A stretch of 64,000 nt of DNA from Hyphomicrobiales bacterium (GTDB lineage Bacteria; Pseudomonadota; Alphaproteobacteria; Rhizobiales; Rhizobiaceae): assembly GCA_900471525.1 (NCBI GenBank), contig UCEZ01000006.1, positions 62,001 through 126,000 of the forward strand, in the 5' to 3' direction. Shown piece by piece: positions 1-8,569 of the stretch. The position numbers were made by a program, and so were the translations under genes. Numbering within the stretch: the stretch's first letter is position 1; the number at the start of each line of letters is the position of its first letter. The notes under the pieces are model-generated. The model did no database searches. It was not told the DNA's origin and saw nothing but the letters and a program-made list of their open reading frames with translations.

Positions 1-1
1 G

Positions 2-2302
2 GGATATGACGAGGACTCCAAGCCGACAGCCGGATTCCAGCGCGTGATCCAGCGAGCCGTGATCCATGTCCAGTCGTCCGGGCGCGAGGAAGTGACGGGC
101 GCCAATGTGCTCGTTGCCATCTTCGCCGAGCGCGAGAGCCATGCCGCCTACTTCCTGCAGGAGCAGGAGATGACGCGCTACGACGCCGTCAATTTCATAT
201 CGCACGGTATCGGCAAGCGGCCCGGCACATCTGAGTCGCGTCCGCCGCGCGGCGCCGACGAGCCGGAATCCGAGCAGAAGGCATCGCGTGAACAAGACGA
301 GAGCGGTCCAAAGAAGCAGCAGGATGCGCTGACCGCCTATTGCGTCAACCTCAACGAGAAGGCCAAGGTCGGCAAGATCGATCCGCTGATCGGTCGCCAT
401 GCCGAAGTCAACCGCACCATCCAGATCCTCTGCCGCCGTTCCAAGAACAACCCGCTCTATGTCGGTGACCCCGGCGTCGGCAAGACGGCAATCGCCGAAG
501 GTCTTGCCAAGCGTATCGTCGAGAAGAAGGTTCCCGAAGCGTTGCAGGACGCAACGATCTTCTCGCTCGACATGGGCACGCTGCTCGCAGGTACCCGCTA
601 TCGCGGCGACTTCGAAGAGCGCCTGAAGCAGGTCGTCAAGGAACTCGAAGAGTATCCTGGCGCCGTGCTGTTCATCGACGAAATCCACACCGTGATCGGC
701 GCTGGTGCAACATCCGGCGGTGCCATGGATGCGTCCAACCTGCTGAAGCCGGCGCTGTCTTCGGGCGCGATCCGCTGCATCGGTTCGACCACCTACAAGG
801 AATACCGCCAGTTCTTCGAAAAGGATCGCGCGCTTGTGCGCCGGTTCCAGAAGATCGATGTCAGCGAACCGACCATCGACGACGCCATCGAGATCATGAA
901 GGGCCTGAAGCCGTATTTCGAGGACTATCACAAGCTGAAATACTCGAACGAGGCGATCAAGTCCGCAGTCGAGCTTTCGGCCCGCTACATCAATGACCGC
1001 AAGCTGCCGGACAAGGCGATCGACGTGATCGACGAGACTGGGGCTGCCCAGATGCTGTTGCCCGTCAACAAGCGCCGCAAGCTGATCACCGAAAAGGAGA
1101 TCGAAGCGACGATCGCGACGATGGCTCGCATTCCGCCGAAATCCGTTTCCAAGGATGACGAGGCCGTTCTCGCCAACCTGGAAAAGGAACTGCGCTCGGT
1201 CGTCTATGGTCAGGACTTGGCAATTGAGGCACTGGCCTCGGCGATCAAGCTGGCGCGTGCCGGCCTTCGCGAACCCAACAAGCCGATTGGCTCCTATGTC
1301 TTCTCCGGTCCGACCGGTGTGGGCAAGACGGAAGTCGCCAAGCAGCTGGCGGCGTCGCTCGGCGTGGAACTCATCCGCTTCGACATGTCGGAGTATATGG
1401 AGCGCCACACGGTATCGCGTCTGCTTGGGGCACCTCCCGGCTATGTCGGCTTCGACCAGGGTGGTCTTTTGACCGATGGCATCGACCAGCACCCGCATTC
1501 GGTTCTGCTGCTCGACGAAATCGAGAAGGCGCATCCGGATCTGTTCAACATCCTGTTGCAGGTCATGGACCATGGCTCGCTGACGGACCACAACGGCAAG
1601 AAGATCGACTTCCGTAACGTCATCCTGATCATGACGACCAATGCGGGTGCGTCGGAGATGGCAAAGGCTGCTTTCGGCTTCGGTTCGTCCAAGCGCGAAG
1701 GTGACGATGTCGAGGCGCTGAACCGCTTGTTCACGCCGGAGTTCCGCAACCGTCTCGATGCGGTCATTCCGTTCGCCTCGCTGCCGACGCCGGTGATCCA
1801 TCAGGTCGTGCAGAAGTTTGTCATGCAGCTGGAAACCCAGCTTGCCGAACGCAACGTCACCTTCGACCTGCATCAGGACGCAATCGCCTGGCTTGCTGAC
1901 AAGGGATATGATGAAAAGATGGGTGCGCGGCCGCTGGCCCGTGTCATCCAGGAACACATCAAGAAGCCGTTGGCCGACGAAATTCTCTTCGGCAAGCTGA
2001 AGAAGGGTGGTGTCGTCAAGGTGACGGTCGCTATCAAGCCCGACGGCACAAAGGGTCTGTCCCTCGACTCCGTTCCGGAAACGGCCCGCATCAAACCCAA
2101 GGCAGAAGTCGTGGCGCCCGTGAAAAAGGCGACCAAGGCCGCAAAGCCGAAGGAAATGGAAACTGTGGGTGCAGAACCGGAAAGCCGCCCCAAGCCGAAA
2201 AAGGCTTCCAAGGCTGCTACGACTGAAGAGCTGACCAATGCCACGGCTGCCGAACCTCCCCGCAAGGGAAGCACGGTGCCGAAGGTGCCGCGCAAGAAGT
2301 AG
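2..2302 (+). CDS. clpA: ATP-dependent Clp protease ATP-binding subunit ClpA (5' end outside window)
   Basis: ClpA is the Hsp100 unfoldase that feeds substrates, including ClpS-delivered N-end-rule proteins, to ClpP. The reading frame is open from base 2, so the true start lies upstream; about 70 N-terminal residues are missing by comparison with the family. The visible 766 residues begin in the Clp N-domain. The first AAA module has Walker A GDPGVGKT (bases 464-487) and Walker B VLFIDEIH. The second has GPTGVGKT (about base 1308) and LLLDEIEKAH. After the D2 domain there is a roughly 90-residue Lys/Ala/Pro-rich tail ending in KVPRKK, longer than the end of E. coli ClpA. A strong terminator follows 20 bases after the stop. 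The identification is secure. Confidence 0.97.
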   Translation, partial: GYDEDSKPTAGFQRVIQRAVIHVQSSGREEVTGANVLVAIFAERESHAAYFLQEQEMTRYDAVNFISHGIGKRPGTSESRPPRGADEPESEQKASREQDESGPKKQQDALTAYCVNLNEKAKVGKIDPLIGRHAEVNRTIQILCRRSKNNPLYVGDPGVGKTAIAEGLAKRIVEKKVPEALQDATIFSLDMGTLLAGTRYRGDFEERLKQVVKELEEYPGAVLFIDEIHTVIGAGATSGGAMDASNLLKPALSSGAIRCIGSTTYKEYRQFFEKDRALVRRFQKIDVSEPTIDDAIEIMKGLKPYFEDYHKLKYSNEAIKSAVELSARYINDRKLPDKAIDVIDETGAAQMLLPVNKRRKLITEKEIEATIATMARIPPKSVSKDDEAVLANLEKELRSVVYGQDLAIEALASAIKLARAGLREPNKPIGSYVFSGPTGVGKTEVAKQLAASLGVELIRFDMSEYMERHTVSRLLGAPPGYVGFDQGGLLTDGIDQHPHSVLLLDEIEKAHPDLFNILLQVMDHGSLTDHNGKKIDFRNVILIMTTNAGASEMAKAAFGFGSSKREGDDVEALNRLFTPEFRNRLDAVIPFASLPTPVIHQVVQKFVMQLETQLAERNVTFDLHQDAIAWLADKGYDEKMGARPLARVIQEHIKKPLADEILFGKLKKGGVVKVTVAIKPDGTKGLSLDSVPETARIKPKAEVVAPVKKATKAAKPKEMETVGAEPESRPKPKKASKAATTEELTNATAAEPPRKGSTVPKVPRKK

Positions 2303-2321
2303 GCTTATCCAGGATAAAGAC

Positions 2322-2357
2322 ACAGTGCCGGACGGAATGGTCCGGCACTGTTTTTTT
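2322..2357 (+). terminator. Rho-independent terminator of clpA
   Basis: A perfect 12-bp stem (2322-2333 with 2340-2351) closes a 6-base loop and runs into seven T residues. It sits 20 bases past the clpA stop and just before azlC, so azlCD is probably transcribed separately. Confidence 0.9.
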
Positions 2358-2382
2358 ATGACATGAACCAGCGGATGTTGTG

Positions 2383-3120
2383 ATGGACGATGGCCAGACG
2401 ATCGGCACCAGGCGGGATTGGTTCCTGACCGGTATGAAGGGCATTTTCAGTCTGCCCGCCATCATCCTGATGCTGTCCTTCGTCGGCTTCTGCGCCTTTA
2501 CCGCCCAGGCCGGTATCCCGGTGGAGCAGGTGGTGTTCATGACGGGGATGGTCTGGGCACTGCCGGCCAAGGTCATTCTCGTCAGCTCTATCCTTGGCGG
2601 CGCCAACCTTGTGACCGCATTCATTGCCGTGACGCTTTCGTCGATCCGGTTGATGCCGATGGTCGCGGCCCTCGTTCCGGAAATCCGCACAGAGAAGACA
2701 CCTACCTGGCTCCTTCTGTTCCTGTCGCATTTTGTGGCCATCACCGCATGGGTGTTTGCCATGGAACGGGTGCAATCAGTGCCGCGTGAACGCCGGATTG
2801 CGTTTTTCGCCGGCTTCGGCATCACGCTCGTGCTTGCCAATATGCTTTTGGTCGGCGTCGTCTATCAGTTCGTTGCCGAGTTTCCGCCTATTGTTGCCGG
2901 CTGCCTGTTCTTCCTGACCCCGGTTTATTTCCTGGCCTCGATCTGGAGCTCCGCGCGTCATCCGGTGATCTATGTGGCACTCGTCATCGGGCTCATCGCC
3001 GGCCCGCTGTTTTACTGGCTTGCGCCGGAGTTCGACATTCTGCTGGCGGGGGTCGGCGGTGGCACGCTCGCCTGGTTGGCTGAGCGCAACTGGCGCCGAC
3101 GCAGGGAGGCTCGCGCATGA
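2383..3120 (+). CDS. azlC: AzlC-family branched-chain amino-acid exporter, large subunit
   Basis: A 245-aa polytopic inner-membrane protein of the AzlC family. These work with AzlD as a two-component exporter for branched-chain amino acids or analogues. The N-terminal half has the family pattern of a GFCAFTAQAG segment followed by a membrane stretch MVWALPAKVILVSSILGGA. Several more hydrophobic segments follow, and the C-terminus is basic (NWRRRREARA). A GTG lies directly before the ATG (2380), so either codon could start translation; no strong ribosome-binding site decides. The stop overlaps the start of the AzlD partner by 4 bases (ATGA), which supports translational coupling. The substrate is inferred from the family only. 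Confidence 0.88.
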   Translation: MDDGQTIGTRRDWFLTGMKGIFSLPAIILMLSFVGFCAFTAQAGIPVEQVVFMTGMVWALPAKVILVSSILGGANLVTAFIAVTLSSIRLMPMVAALVPEIRTEKTPTWLLLFLSHFVAITAWVFAMERVQSVPRERRIAFFAGFGITLVLANMLLVGVVYQFVAEFPPIVAGCLFFLTPVYFLASIWSSARHPVIYVALVIGLIAGPLFYWLAPEFDILLAGVGGGTLAWLAERNWRRRREARA

Positions 3121-3461
3121 CGGTGCTCGAAGGCTGGTGGGCTTACGTCTTCATCGCGATCGCCGGCTGGCTTGCGACGGATCTCTGGCGCTGGCTTGGC
3201 GTGCTGGCGGGCAACCGGCTGCGTGAGGATTCGGAAGCACTGAACTGGGTGAGGGCGGTTGCGACCGCGCTTGTGGCCGCCGTCATCGCCAAGTTGATCC
3301 TCTACCCGACCGGCGTTCTCGAACAGTCGCCGCTCTGGCTTCGCCTCGGATCAGTCGCTACCGGCGCAGTCGCGTTTTTCATCGGCCGCCAGAAGCCCGC
3401 AATCGGCATCGCCACAGCCATCGCTGTGCTGGCAATCGGCCTTCATATTCTCGGCGTTTAG
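3117..3461 (+). CDS. azlD: AzlD-family branched-chain amino-acid exporter, small subunit
   Basis: A 114-aa hydrophobic protein with about four membrane segments, the size and position expected for AzlD. It contains NWVRAVATALVAAVIAKLIL and a conserved-looking LYPTGVL element, then two more helices. Its ATG overlaps the azlC stop codon, so the two subunits should be made together. AzlD is needed with AzlC for export in Bacillus; the actual substrate here is unknown. Confidence 0.85.
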   Translation: MTVLEGWWAYVFIAIAGWLATDLWRWLGVLAGNRLREDSEALNWVRAVATALVAAVIAKLILYPTGVLEQSPLWLRLGSVATGAVAFFIGRQKPAIGIATAIAVLAIGLHILGV

Positions 3462-3568
3462 GCCGAACCGCGTGGCTTGCGAAGTGAGCTGCGAGAAGCA
3501 CCGCGCGGCGCATTTATCCAAATTTTATAACCGCTGGTGTAAGCATGTGTCCGCACATGGAGGTCCGC

Positions 3569-4498
3569 ATGCTGTTTCTTCCCGCCGAACGGTTTATCCT
3601 GACGATCATCGCAACACTGTTGTTGTTCGGCGGCATCCTGATCGTCGTAAAGGGCGTCGAAATCGATTTCGCCGGCTATGCGGGACTGGCAAGCATCGGC
3701 ATATCATCCCTGGCGCTCGGGCAATATTACCGGCTGTTTCGCCCTGACATTCGCATCTCCGCGACCCTGACGGCGGCCGGGTTGTTTCTCATCTTCTCGA
3801 TGGCCGGCTCCATCTTCAACTACATGCTGCTGCCGATCCGCTTCGCGCCGATCGATGCGTATCTATCGCGGATCGACGCCGCGTTCGGATTTGATTGGCC
3901 GACGTTTGTGATGTGGATTGCCGCTTACCCGTTGTTCGGCGATCTGCTTCGCCTTGTGTATTTCAGTTCGCTGCCGCAGCTCGTCCTGGTCATTCTGGTT
4001 CTGGGGTTCTTTGTCGATATCGCGACGCTGCACAGGTTCCTGCTGACTGGAATTATCGGCGCTTTGCTGTCGATCCTGTGCTGGTCGTTCTTTCCGTCTT
4101 TCGGCGCATCATCGGTGTACGAATTGCCCCAAACGGTGCTTCAGGCGATGCCGATAGCTGTTGGCCCAGCCTATGGGGCCGAACTTGTCCGGCTGGGACA
4201 GGAGGGTATCAGCTACCTGACGCCGCGTAATGTCCTGGGATTGATCGGCTTTCCATCATTTCACACCGTCATGGCCTGCATGTCGGTGTGTTTCGTGACG
4301 CGGATACGCTTTGTGTTCTGGCCGCTGGCGGCCGTCAATCTGGTCATGGTGCCCGCGATCCTGGTTCAGGGCGGTCATCATTTGAGTGACGTTTTCGGTG
4401 GTGTCGCTATCTTCTGCATTGCCTATGTGCTTGCGGGCAACGTGCTTCGACAGAAAAATACGGTGGCTGTCGAGGTCGCGTCACTGGCAGTGAAATAA
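3569..4498 (+). CDS. PAP2-family integral membrane phosphatase/phosphotransferase
   Basis: A 309-aa membrane protein with about seven or more hydrophobic segments and a C-terminal PAP2-type active site. GFPSFHT (with the catalytic-loop histidine) is followed about 48 residues later by GGHHLSDVFGG, the expected second histidine and aspartate. Such enzymes dephosphorylate or transfer phospholipid head groups, or recycle undecaprenyl pyrophosphate; the spacing resembles the PAP2_3 (inositol phosphorylceramide synthase-like) group. Three in-frame ATGs exist (3545, 3557, 3569). I chose 3569 because GGAGG at 3559-3563 stands 5 bases upstream. It is monocistronic and convergent with the HIT gene. 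The exact substrate cannot be told. Confidence 0.8.
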   Translation: MLFLPAERFILTIIATLLLFGGILIVVKGVEIDFAGYAGLASIGISSLALGQYYRLFRPDIRISATLTAAGLFLIFSMAGSIFNYMLLPIRFAPIDAYLSRIDAAFGFDWPTFVMWIAAYPLFGDLLRLVYFSSLPQLVLVILVLGFFVDIATLHRFLLTGIIGALLSILCWSFFPSFGASSVYELPQTVLQAMPIAVGPAYGAELVRLGQEGISYLTPRNVLGLIGFPSFHTVMACMSVCFVTRIRFVFWPLAAVNLVMVPAILVQGGHHLSDVFGGVAIFCIAYVLAGNVLRQKNTVAVEVASLAVK

Positions 4499-4526
4499 CC
4501 CACCACGCCTGCGTGATGCGTTGAGA

Positions 4527-4949
4527 TCACAGCGCCTTCTTGATTTTCGCAGCGTTTGCCGCAAGGACGCCGCCATCTTCCATTTTGCCGGAATGCGGTC
4601 GCAATGGCACGCCTTCGCGGCGGGGAATGACGTGGAAATGCAGGTGGAATACCGACTGGCCCGCCGGAGCCTCATTAAACTGCATGATCGTCACGCCGTC
4701 GGCATCGAAGGCTTCCTGCGCTGCAATCGCCACTTTCTGGACGACCGCGATCAGCGGCCCGAGCGTTGCCGGATCGGCGTCGAGAATGTTGCGCGAAGCC
4801 GCCTTCGGAACGACTAGTACGTGACCTTCCGCCTGCGGCATCACATCCATGAAGACGAGGGTGTTGTCGTCTTCGTAGACCTTGTGAGCGGGAATTTCGC
4901 CGCGCAGGATCTTGCCGAAGATATTGTTGTTGTCATAGGCGGCGCTCAT
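4527..4949 (-). CDS. HIT-family nucleotide-binding protein
   Basis: A 140-aa histidine-triad protein. The catalytic motif HLHFHVIPR is preceded by QFNEAPAGQSV, the usual HIT arrangement, and the N-terminus (NIFGKILRGEIPAHKVYED) is typical of the bacterial HinT/HIT branch that hydrolyses adenosine phosphoramidates. The frame is open further upstream, but the ATG at 4949 is preceded by a GAGGAGAG ribosome-binding site and gives the normal family length. It lies just downstream of the FemAB-like gene (31 bp) on the same strand and is probably co-transcribed with it. Confidence 0.92.
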   Translation of the reverse strand: MSAAYDNNNIFGKILRGEIPAHKVYEDDNTLVFMDVMPQAEGHVLVVPKAASRNILDADPATLGPLIAVVQKVAIAAQEAFDADGVTIMQFNEAPAGQSVFHLHFHVIPRREGVPLRPHSGKMEDGGVLAANAAKIKKAL

Positions 4950-4980
4950 CTGCGTCTCTCCTCCAAAATGCCTGTCTCTT

Positions 4981-6174
4981 TTAGTCGTCGATCTCTTGCC
5001 GCGCACCTTTGCGGAAAGGGCTGTGATCGGCAAGGATATCGCCCATCTGTTCGACATCCTGCCGCTCGCGTTCGAGATAGTCGGCCACGGCACGTTTCAA
5101 CCCCGGATGCGCGATGAAATGTGCCGAATGGGTGGTCGCCGGCAGATAACCGCGTGCCAGCTTGTGTTCGCCCTGGGCGCCGGCTTCCACGCGCTTCAAT
5201 CCCCTTGAGATCGCGAAATCGATGGCCTGGTGATAGCAGACCTCGAAATGCAGGAAGGGATGGTCCTCGATCGCGCCCCAGTGGCGGCCGTAAAGAGCGT
5301 CGCTGCCGATGAAGTTGATGGCGCCGGCAATGTGTTTCCCGTTGCGCCTGGCCATGACCAGCAGGATATCGTCGGCCATGCGTTCGCCGATCAGCGAATA
5401 GAATTTTCGAGTCAGGTAGGGACGCCCCCATTTGCGGCTGCCGGTATCCATATAAAAGGCGAAGAACTGATCCCAGACATTTTCTGTCAAATCCTTGCCG
5501 GTCAGCCAGTCGATGCTGATGCCGTGTTCGAGCGCCGCCCGGCGTTCCTTCTTCAACGCCTTGCGCTTGCGTGACGCCAGCGTCTCAAGAAAGTCATTGT
5601 GTGAGGCATAACCCTCATTGAGAAAATGAAACTGCTGGTCGGTTCGATGCAGGAAACCGGCGCGTTCGAATGTGGTGATTTCCTCTTCCGGCACGAATGT
5701 CACATGCGCGGATGACACCTTGTGGCGCCTGGCCAGTTCCTGAAGACCGGCGGCGAGGGAATCGCGAACCACGCCGGCATCGGTATCAATTGCCGTCAGG
5801 AGCCTTGGGCCAGTTGCCGGCGTGAACGGAACCGAGCATTGCAGCTTCGGATAGTATCGGCCTCCCGCCCGTTCAAGCGCATCGGCCCAGCCGTGGTCGA
5901 AGACATATTCGCCCTGGCTGTGGTTTTTCAGATAGCAGATCAGGCCGCCCGCCAAGCCTCCATTGCTGTCCTCCATCAAAAGGTGCTGACCGAGCCATCC
6001 GGTATCTGCCGTGGCCGAGCCGGATTCCTCCAGAGCGGACAGATAGGCATGGGAAATAAACGGATTGTAGAGGCCGCCGGGTTGCCCCTTGGCGGCCCCT
6101 GACAATCCGTCCCAGCTTTCCTTCGAAATATCCTGAAAGGAAGTCTCGACGCGGATTTTGACTTCGCCTGTCAT
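4981..6174 (-). CDS. FemAB/GNAT-like protein of the COG3146 (DUF482) family
   Basis: A 397-aa soluble protein of the family once called DUF482, with two GNAT-like folds as in FemAB aminoacyltransferases. Features visible are the N-terminal QPGGLYNPFISHAYLSALEE element, SVPFTPATGPRLL in the centre and the GRHWGAIEDHPFLHFEVCY stretch near the C-terminus. All are characteristic of this group. Members have been annotated as peptidoglycan-biosynthesis or N-acyltransferase proteins, but their reaction is not established. The gene is followed by HIT and preceded by a GDPD gene 3 bp away, so HIT, FemAB-like, GDPD and RidA look like one minus-strand operon. Confidence 0.85.
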   Translation of the reverse strand: MTGEVKIRVETSFQDISKESWDGLSGAAKGQPGGLYNPFISHAYLSALEESGSATADTGWLGQHLLMEDSNGGLAGGLICYLKNHSQGEYVFDHGWADALERAGGRYYPKLQCSVPFTPATGPRLLTAIDTDAGVVRDSLAAGLQELARRHKVSSAHVTFVPEEEITTFERAGFLHRTDQQFHFLNEGYASHNDFLETLASRKRKALKKERRAALEHGISIDWLTGKDLTENVWDQFFAFYMDTGSRKWGRPYLTRKFYSLIGERMADDILLVMARRNGKHIAGAINFIGSDALYGRHWGAIEDHPFLHFEVCYHQAIDFAISRGLKRVEAGAQGEHKLARGYLPATTHSAHFIAHPGLKRAVADYLERERQDVEQMGDILADHSPFRKGARQEIDD

Positions 6175-6177
6175 TCT

Positions 6178-6903
6178 CTAAGCGATAAGCCTTTCATTGG
6201 GATCAAAACCCTCGAATGTCATCTGGTCGGCATGGCTGTAGGTGTGATTGACGCCAGCCTGATCACGCACGGTCCAGGTCAGAATCGGTCGGCCAAGAGA
6301 GCGTTCCTTGGTGATGAAGGAATTTGGCAAATCTCCGTAGAAATAGGAAATGAAATCAAGACCGAGCTGCATCGCTTCTTCGTGAACAAGGAACTGCTCG
6401 GGCTGGTTGCCGCCTGCTGTCAGGCCGACCGGGTAGGGCGAGTTGTGAGCCTTGAGATCCTTCAGCAGCCAATGATCGAAACTCATGAGGGCGATACGGC
6501 CCTTATAGTTTTCAAGTGTTTCCAGCACGGCATCTGCGAAACCCTCGTCGTCGCCCCTGCGACCCTTCAGTTCCAGCACGATTGGCACACGGCCTTTTAC
6601 CAGTCGGAGAAGCTGTCCGAGCGTCGGCACCTTGTCCGCCGTGCCGCCGATGGCGACGAGGCCGAGTTCGCCGGCCGTCTTTTCGCGGATGTCGCCCTTG
6701 ATGCCGCAAAGCCGCTGCATGTCGTCATCGTGGAAGACCACGGGTACGCTGTCGGCGGTGTACTGCAGGTCGCACTCTATGGCGAAGCCGTGTTCGGCCG
6801 CCCTTGCAAAGGCCGAGAGAGTGTTTTCCCAGATGGCATGATTCATGTCATGATAGCCGCGATGAGCGACCGGTTGTGCCGTCAGCCAGGACAGGTCTTT
6901 CAT
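6178..6903 (-). CDS. Glycerophosphodiester phosphodiesterase
   Basis: A 241-aa cytosolic-type GDPD (no signal peptide) that splits glycerophosphodiesters into glycerol-3-phosphate and an alcohol. The active-site set is present: AHRGYHD near residue 19, ENTLSAF, FAIECDLQYT (metal-binding E-x-D) and VFHDDDMQRL (second His). A TTG at 6921 could extend the protein by six residues and overlap the stop of the upstream RidA gene. I prefer the ATG at 6903 because it begins at the family's usual N-terminus, but neither has a clear ribosome-binding site. It probably recycles head groups released during phospholipid turnover. Confidence 0.92.
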   Translation of the reverse strand: MKDLSWLTAQPVAHRGYHDMNHAIWENTLSAFARAAEHGFAIECDLQYTADSVPVVFHDDDMQRLCGIKGDIREKTAGELGLVAIGGTADKVPTLGQLLRLVKGRVPIVLELKGRRGDDEGFADAVLETLENYKGRIALMSFDHWLLKDLKAHNSPYPVGLTAGGNQPEQFLVHEEAMQLGLDFISYFYGDLPNSFITKERSLGRPILTWTVRDQAGVNHTYSHADQMTFEGFDPNERLIA

Positions 6904-6917
6904 GCTATACTGTCCGC

Positions 6918-7385
6918 TCAAGCGATTTCGATCACGGCGTCGATTTCGACGGCGGCATTGAAGGGCAGGGCGGCCATGCCGACGGCTGCGCGGGCATGGA
7001 TACCGGCGTCACCAAGAACCTTGGCGATCAGGTTAGACGCGCCGTTGATGACCAGATGCTGCTCGATGAAGGTCGGCTTGGACGCGACGAAGCCGTTGAG
7101 CTTGACGATGCGGCGGATGCGCGAAAGGTCACCGCCGAGTGCTGCCTTGGCCTGGGCAAGGATATTGATGGCGCAGAGTTCGGCCGCGCGCTGGCCGGTC
7201 GCTACATCGACATCGTCGCCGAGATGCCCGGTGATCGCGATCTTGCCGTTTTCCATCGGTAGTTGACCGGAGATATAGAGGTGCGATCCGCTGATGACGA
7301 AGGGAACATAGTTTGCGGCCGGTGCCGCCGCCTGCGGCAGGGTGATTCCGAGTTCCTTGATGCGGGCTTCGATTTCTACGGACAT
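6918..7385 (-). CDS. RidA/YjgF-family protein
   Basis: A 155-aa member of the RidA/YER057c/UK114 superfamily, which deaminates reactive enamine/imine intermediates. It has the YISGQLPMENGKIAITGHLG strand region and the C-terminal HARAAVGMAALPFNAAVEID segment, in which the conserved arginine of the active subgroup (ARxxV) is kept. It is longer than the canonical 125-130 aa, matching the '2-aminomuconate deaminase-like' bacterial subgroup rather than RidA proper. It is the first gene of the minus-strand cluster that ends with HIT and is divergent from eipB. Confidence 0.9.
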   Translation of the reverse strand: MSVEIEARIKELGITLPQAAAPAANYVPFVISGSHLYISGQLPMENGKIAITGHLGDDVDVATGQRAAELCAINILAQAKAALGGDLSRIRRIVKLNGFVASKPTFIEQHLVINGASNLIAKVLGDAGIHARAAVGMAALPFNAAVEIDAVIEIA

Positions 7386-7539
7386 GGATAACTCCGGTCA
7401 TTGTTGTGTTTTGTCGTCAAATGCTGCATGCAAAGCGTGATTCATGAAGTGATAAAATACCGCTTCGCGATCATTGATGCCTCGCTTTCGCCGGATGTGT
7501 TCTTATAGCATTGGCGGCGAGTCCAACAGGAGGAAACGG

Positions 7540-8376
7540 ATGTTTCGTTCAGGCTTTGCCTCTGTCATTCTGGCATGGGCGTGTTTCTCAGGCGTGACGG
7601 TCGGCGGTGCTTCCGCAGCCTCCGCTAACATCCTTGTGCCTCACCGCGCAGTCTATGATCTGGAACTAAAAGATGCGTCGGAGCGCTCCGGAATTTCCGG
7701 AATGTACGGCCGCATGGTCTATGAGTTCAATGGCTCGGCCTGCGAAGGCTATACCGTCAGTTTTCGCTTCGTCACCAAGGTCGACACCGGTGAGGAGGTC
7801 AAGCTGACCGATCAGCAGACGACCACCTATGAGGATCTGAAGAACGGCAATTTCCGCTTCCTGACGCGCTCCTTCACCGACGAGAAGCTGGACAAGGAAG
7901 TTCGTGGTTCGGCGCATGAAGCCCAGCAGGGCCTGACCGTCGACCTGACCTCGCCGGACAAACGCAAGGTCGATCTCGCGCAGGGCCTGTTTCCGACCGA
8001 ACATATGCTCGAGGTCATCGATCGGGCCAAGAAAGGCGAGAAGCTGTTCGAATCCCGCATCTTCGACGGCTCCGATTCGGGCGACAAGACGCTGATCACC
8101 ACGACGATGGTGGGTAAATTCCAGCAGCCGGCCAAGGACGCCGTGGATACGGGAGACGCCGGAAAGGCAGGCGCGATGGCTGCAAAACCCTATTGGCCGG
8201 TCACCATTTCCTATTTCAATGACGACACATCAGGCGACGCACTGCCGATCTACCGCATGGAGTTCAAGCTCTATGAAAACGGCATTACCCGCGATCTGAC
8301 GATGGACTACGGGGATTTCGTTCTCACCGGCAAGCTTGCCGATCTTGAGGTCTTCAAGGAAGGCGAGTGCAAATAG
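7540..8376 (+). CDS. eipB: EipB (DUF1849) periplasmic cell-envelope integrity protein
   Basis: A 278-aa secreted protein of the DUF1849/EipB family. In Brucella EipB is a periplasmic beta-spiral protein needed for envelope integrity. A signal peptide covers about residues 1-27 (hydrophobic SVILAWACFSGV, then ASAASA). Two mature cysteines, Cys68 (GSACEGY) and Cys277 (GECK at the C-terminus), stand where the known EipB disulfide pair lies. I chose ATG 7540 because of the GGAGG 5 bases upstream; the upstream TTG/ATG at 7474/7477 would spoil the signal peptide. It is monocistronic, divergent from ridA, and followed by the rpsB leader. Confidence 0.9.
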   Translation: MFRSGFASVILAWACFSGVTVGGASAASANILVPHRAVYDLELKDASERSGISGMYGRMVYEFNGSACEGYTVSFRFVTKVDTGEEVKLTDQQTTTYEDLKNGNFRFLTRSFTDEKLDKEVRGSAHEAQQGLTVDLTSPDKRKVDLAQGLFPTEHMLEVIDRAKKGEKLFESRIFDGSDSGDKTLITTTMVGKFQQPAKDAVDTGDAGKAGAMAAKPYWPVTISYFNDDTSGDALPIYRMEFKLYENGITRDLTMDYGDFVLTGKLADLEVFKEGECK

Positions 8377-8416
8377 GCGCCAGAGGCTGGCCCGACGGTA
8401 TTTCGAGCTTTCGCCC

Positions 8417-8445
8417 TTGATTTATCGGGCGACAGAAGGTATGGG
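8417..8445 (+). promoter_or_regulatory. Candidate promoter of rpsB
   Basis: TTGATT (8417-8422) and TATGGG (8440-8445) are separated by 17 bases, a fair sigma-70-like pair in the space between eipB and rpsB. It would give a leader of about 120 nt. The -10 is weak, so this is only a candidate. Confidence 0.35.
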
Positions 8446-8488
8446 CACCGCATTCCACACGTAAGGTTTGGGGCCGTCCGGGAGAAAT

Positions 8489-8527
8489 CCGGGCAGTTCC
8501 ACCCGGTGGCGCTTTCAAAGAGAGTGC
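8489..8527 (+). other. Structured rpsB 5' leader (two hairpins)
   Basis: Two inverted repeats lie just upstream of rpsB. CCGGG (8489-8493) pairs with CCCGG (8502-8506), and an 8-bp stem with two G-U pairs (8509-8516 with 8520-8527) has an AAA loop. Ribosomal protein S2 represses its own mRNA in other bacteria, so these may form an S2 operator. The family of this leader is not recognised. Confidence 0.4.
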
Positions 8528-8569
8528 TGTTTGCCTTGCGGAGGTTCAACCGGAAAAGGAGAAAAAGGC

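Noticed and set aside
7474..7540. Extended N-terminus of eipB from TTG/ATG at 7474/7477
   Set aside because: It would place 22 basic residues in front of a good signal peptide, and the GGAGG site lies in front of 7540.
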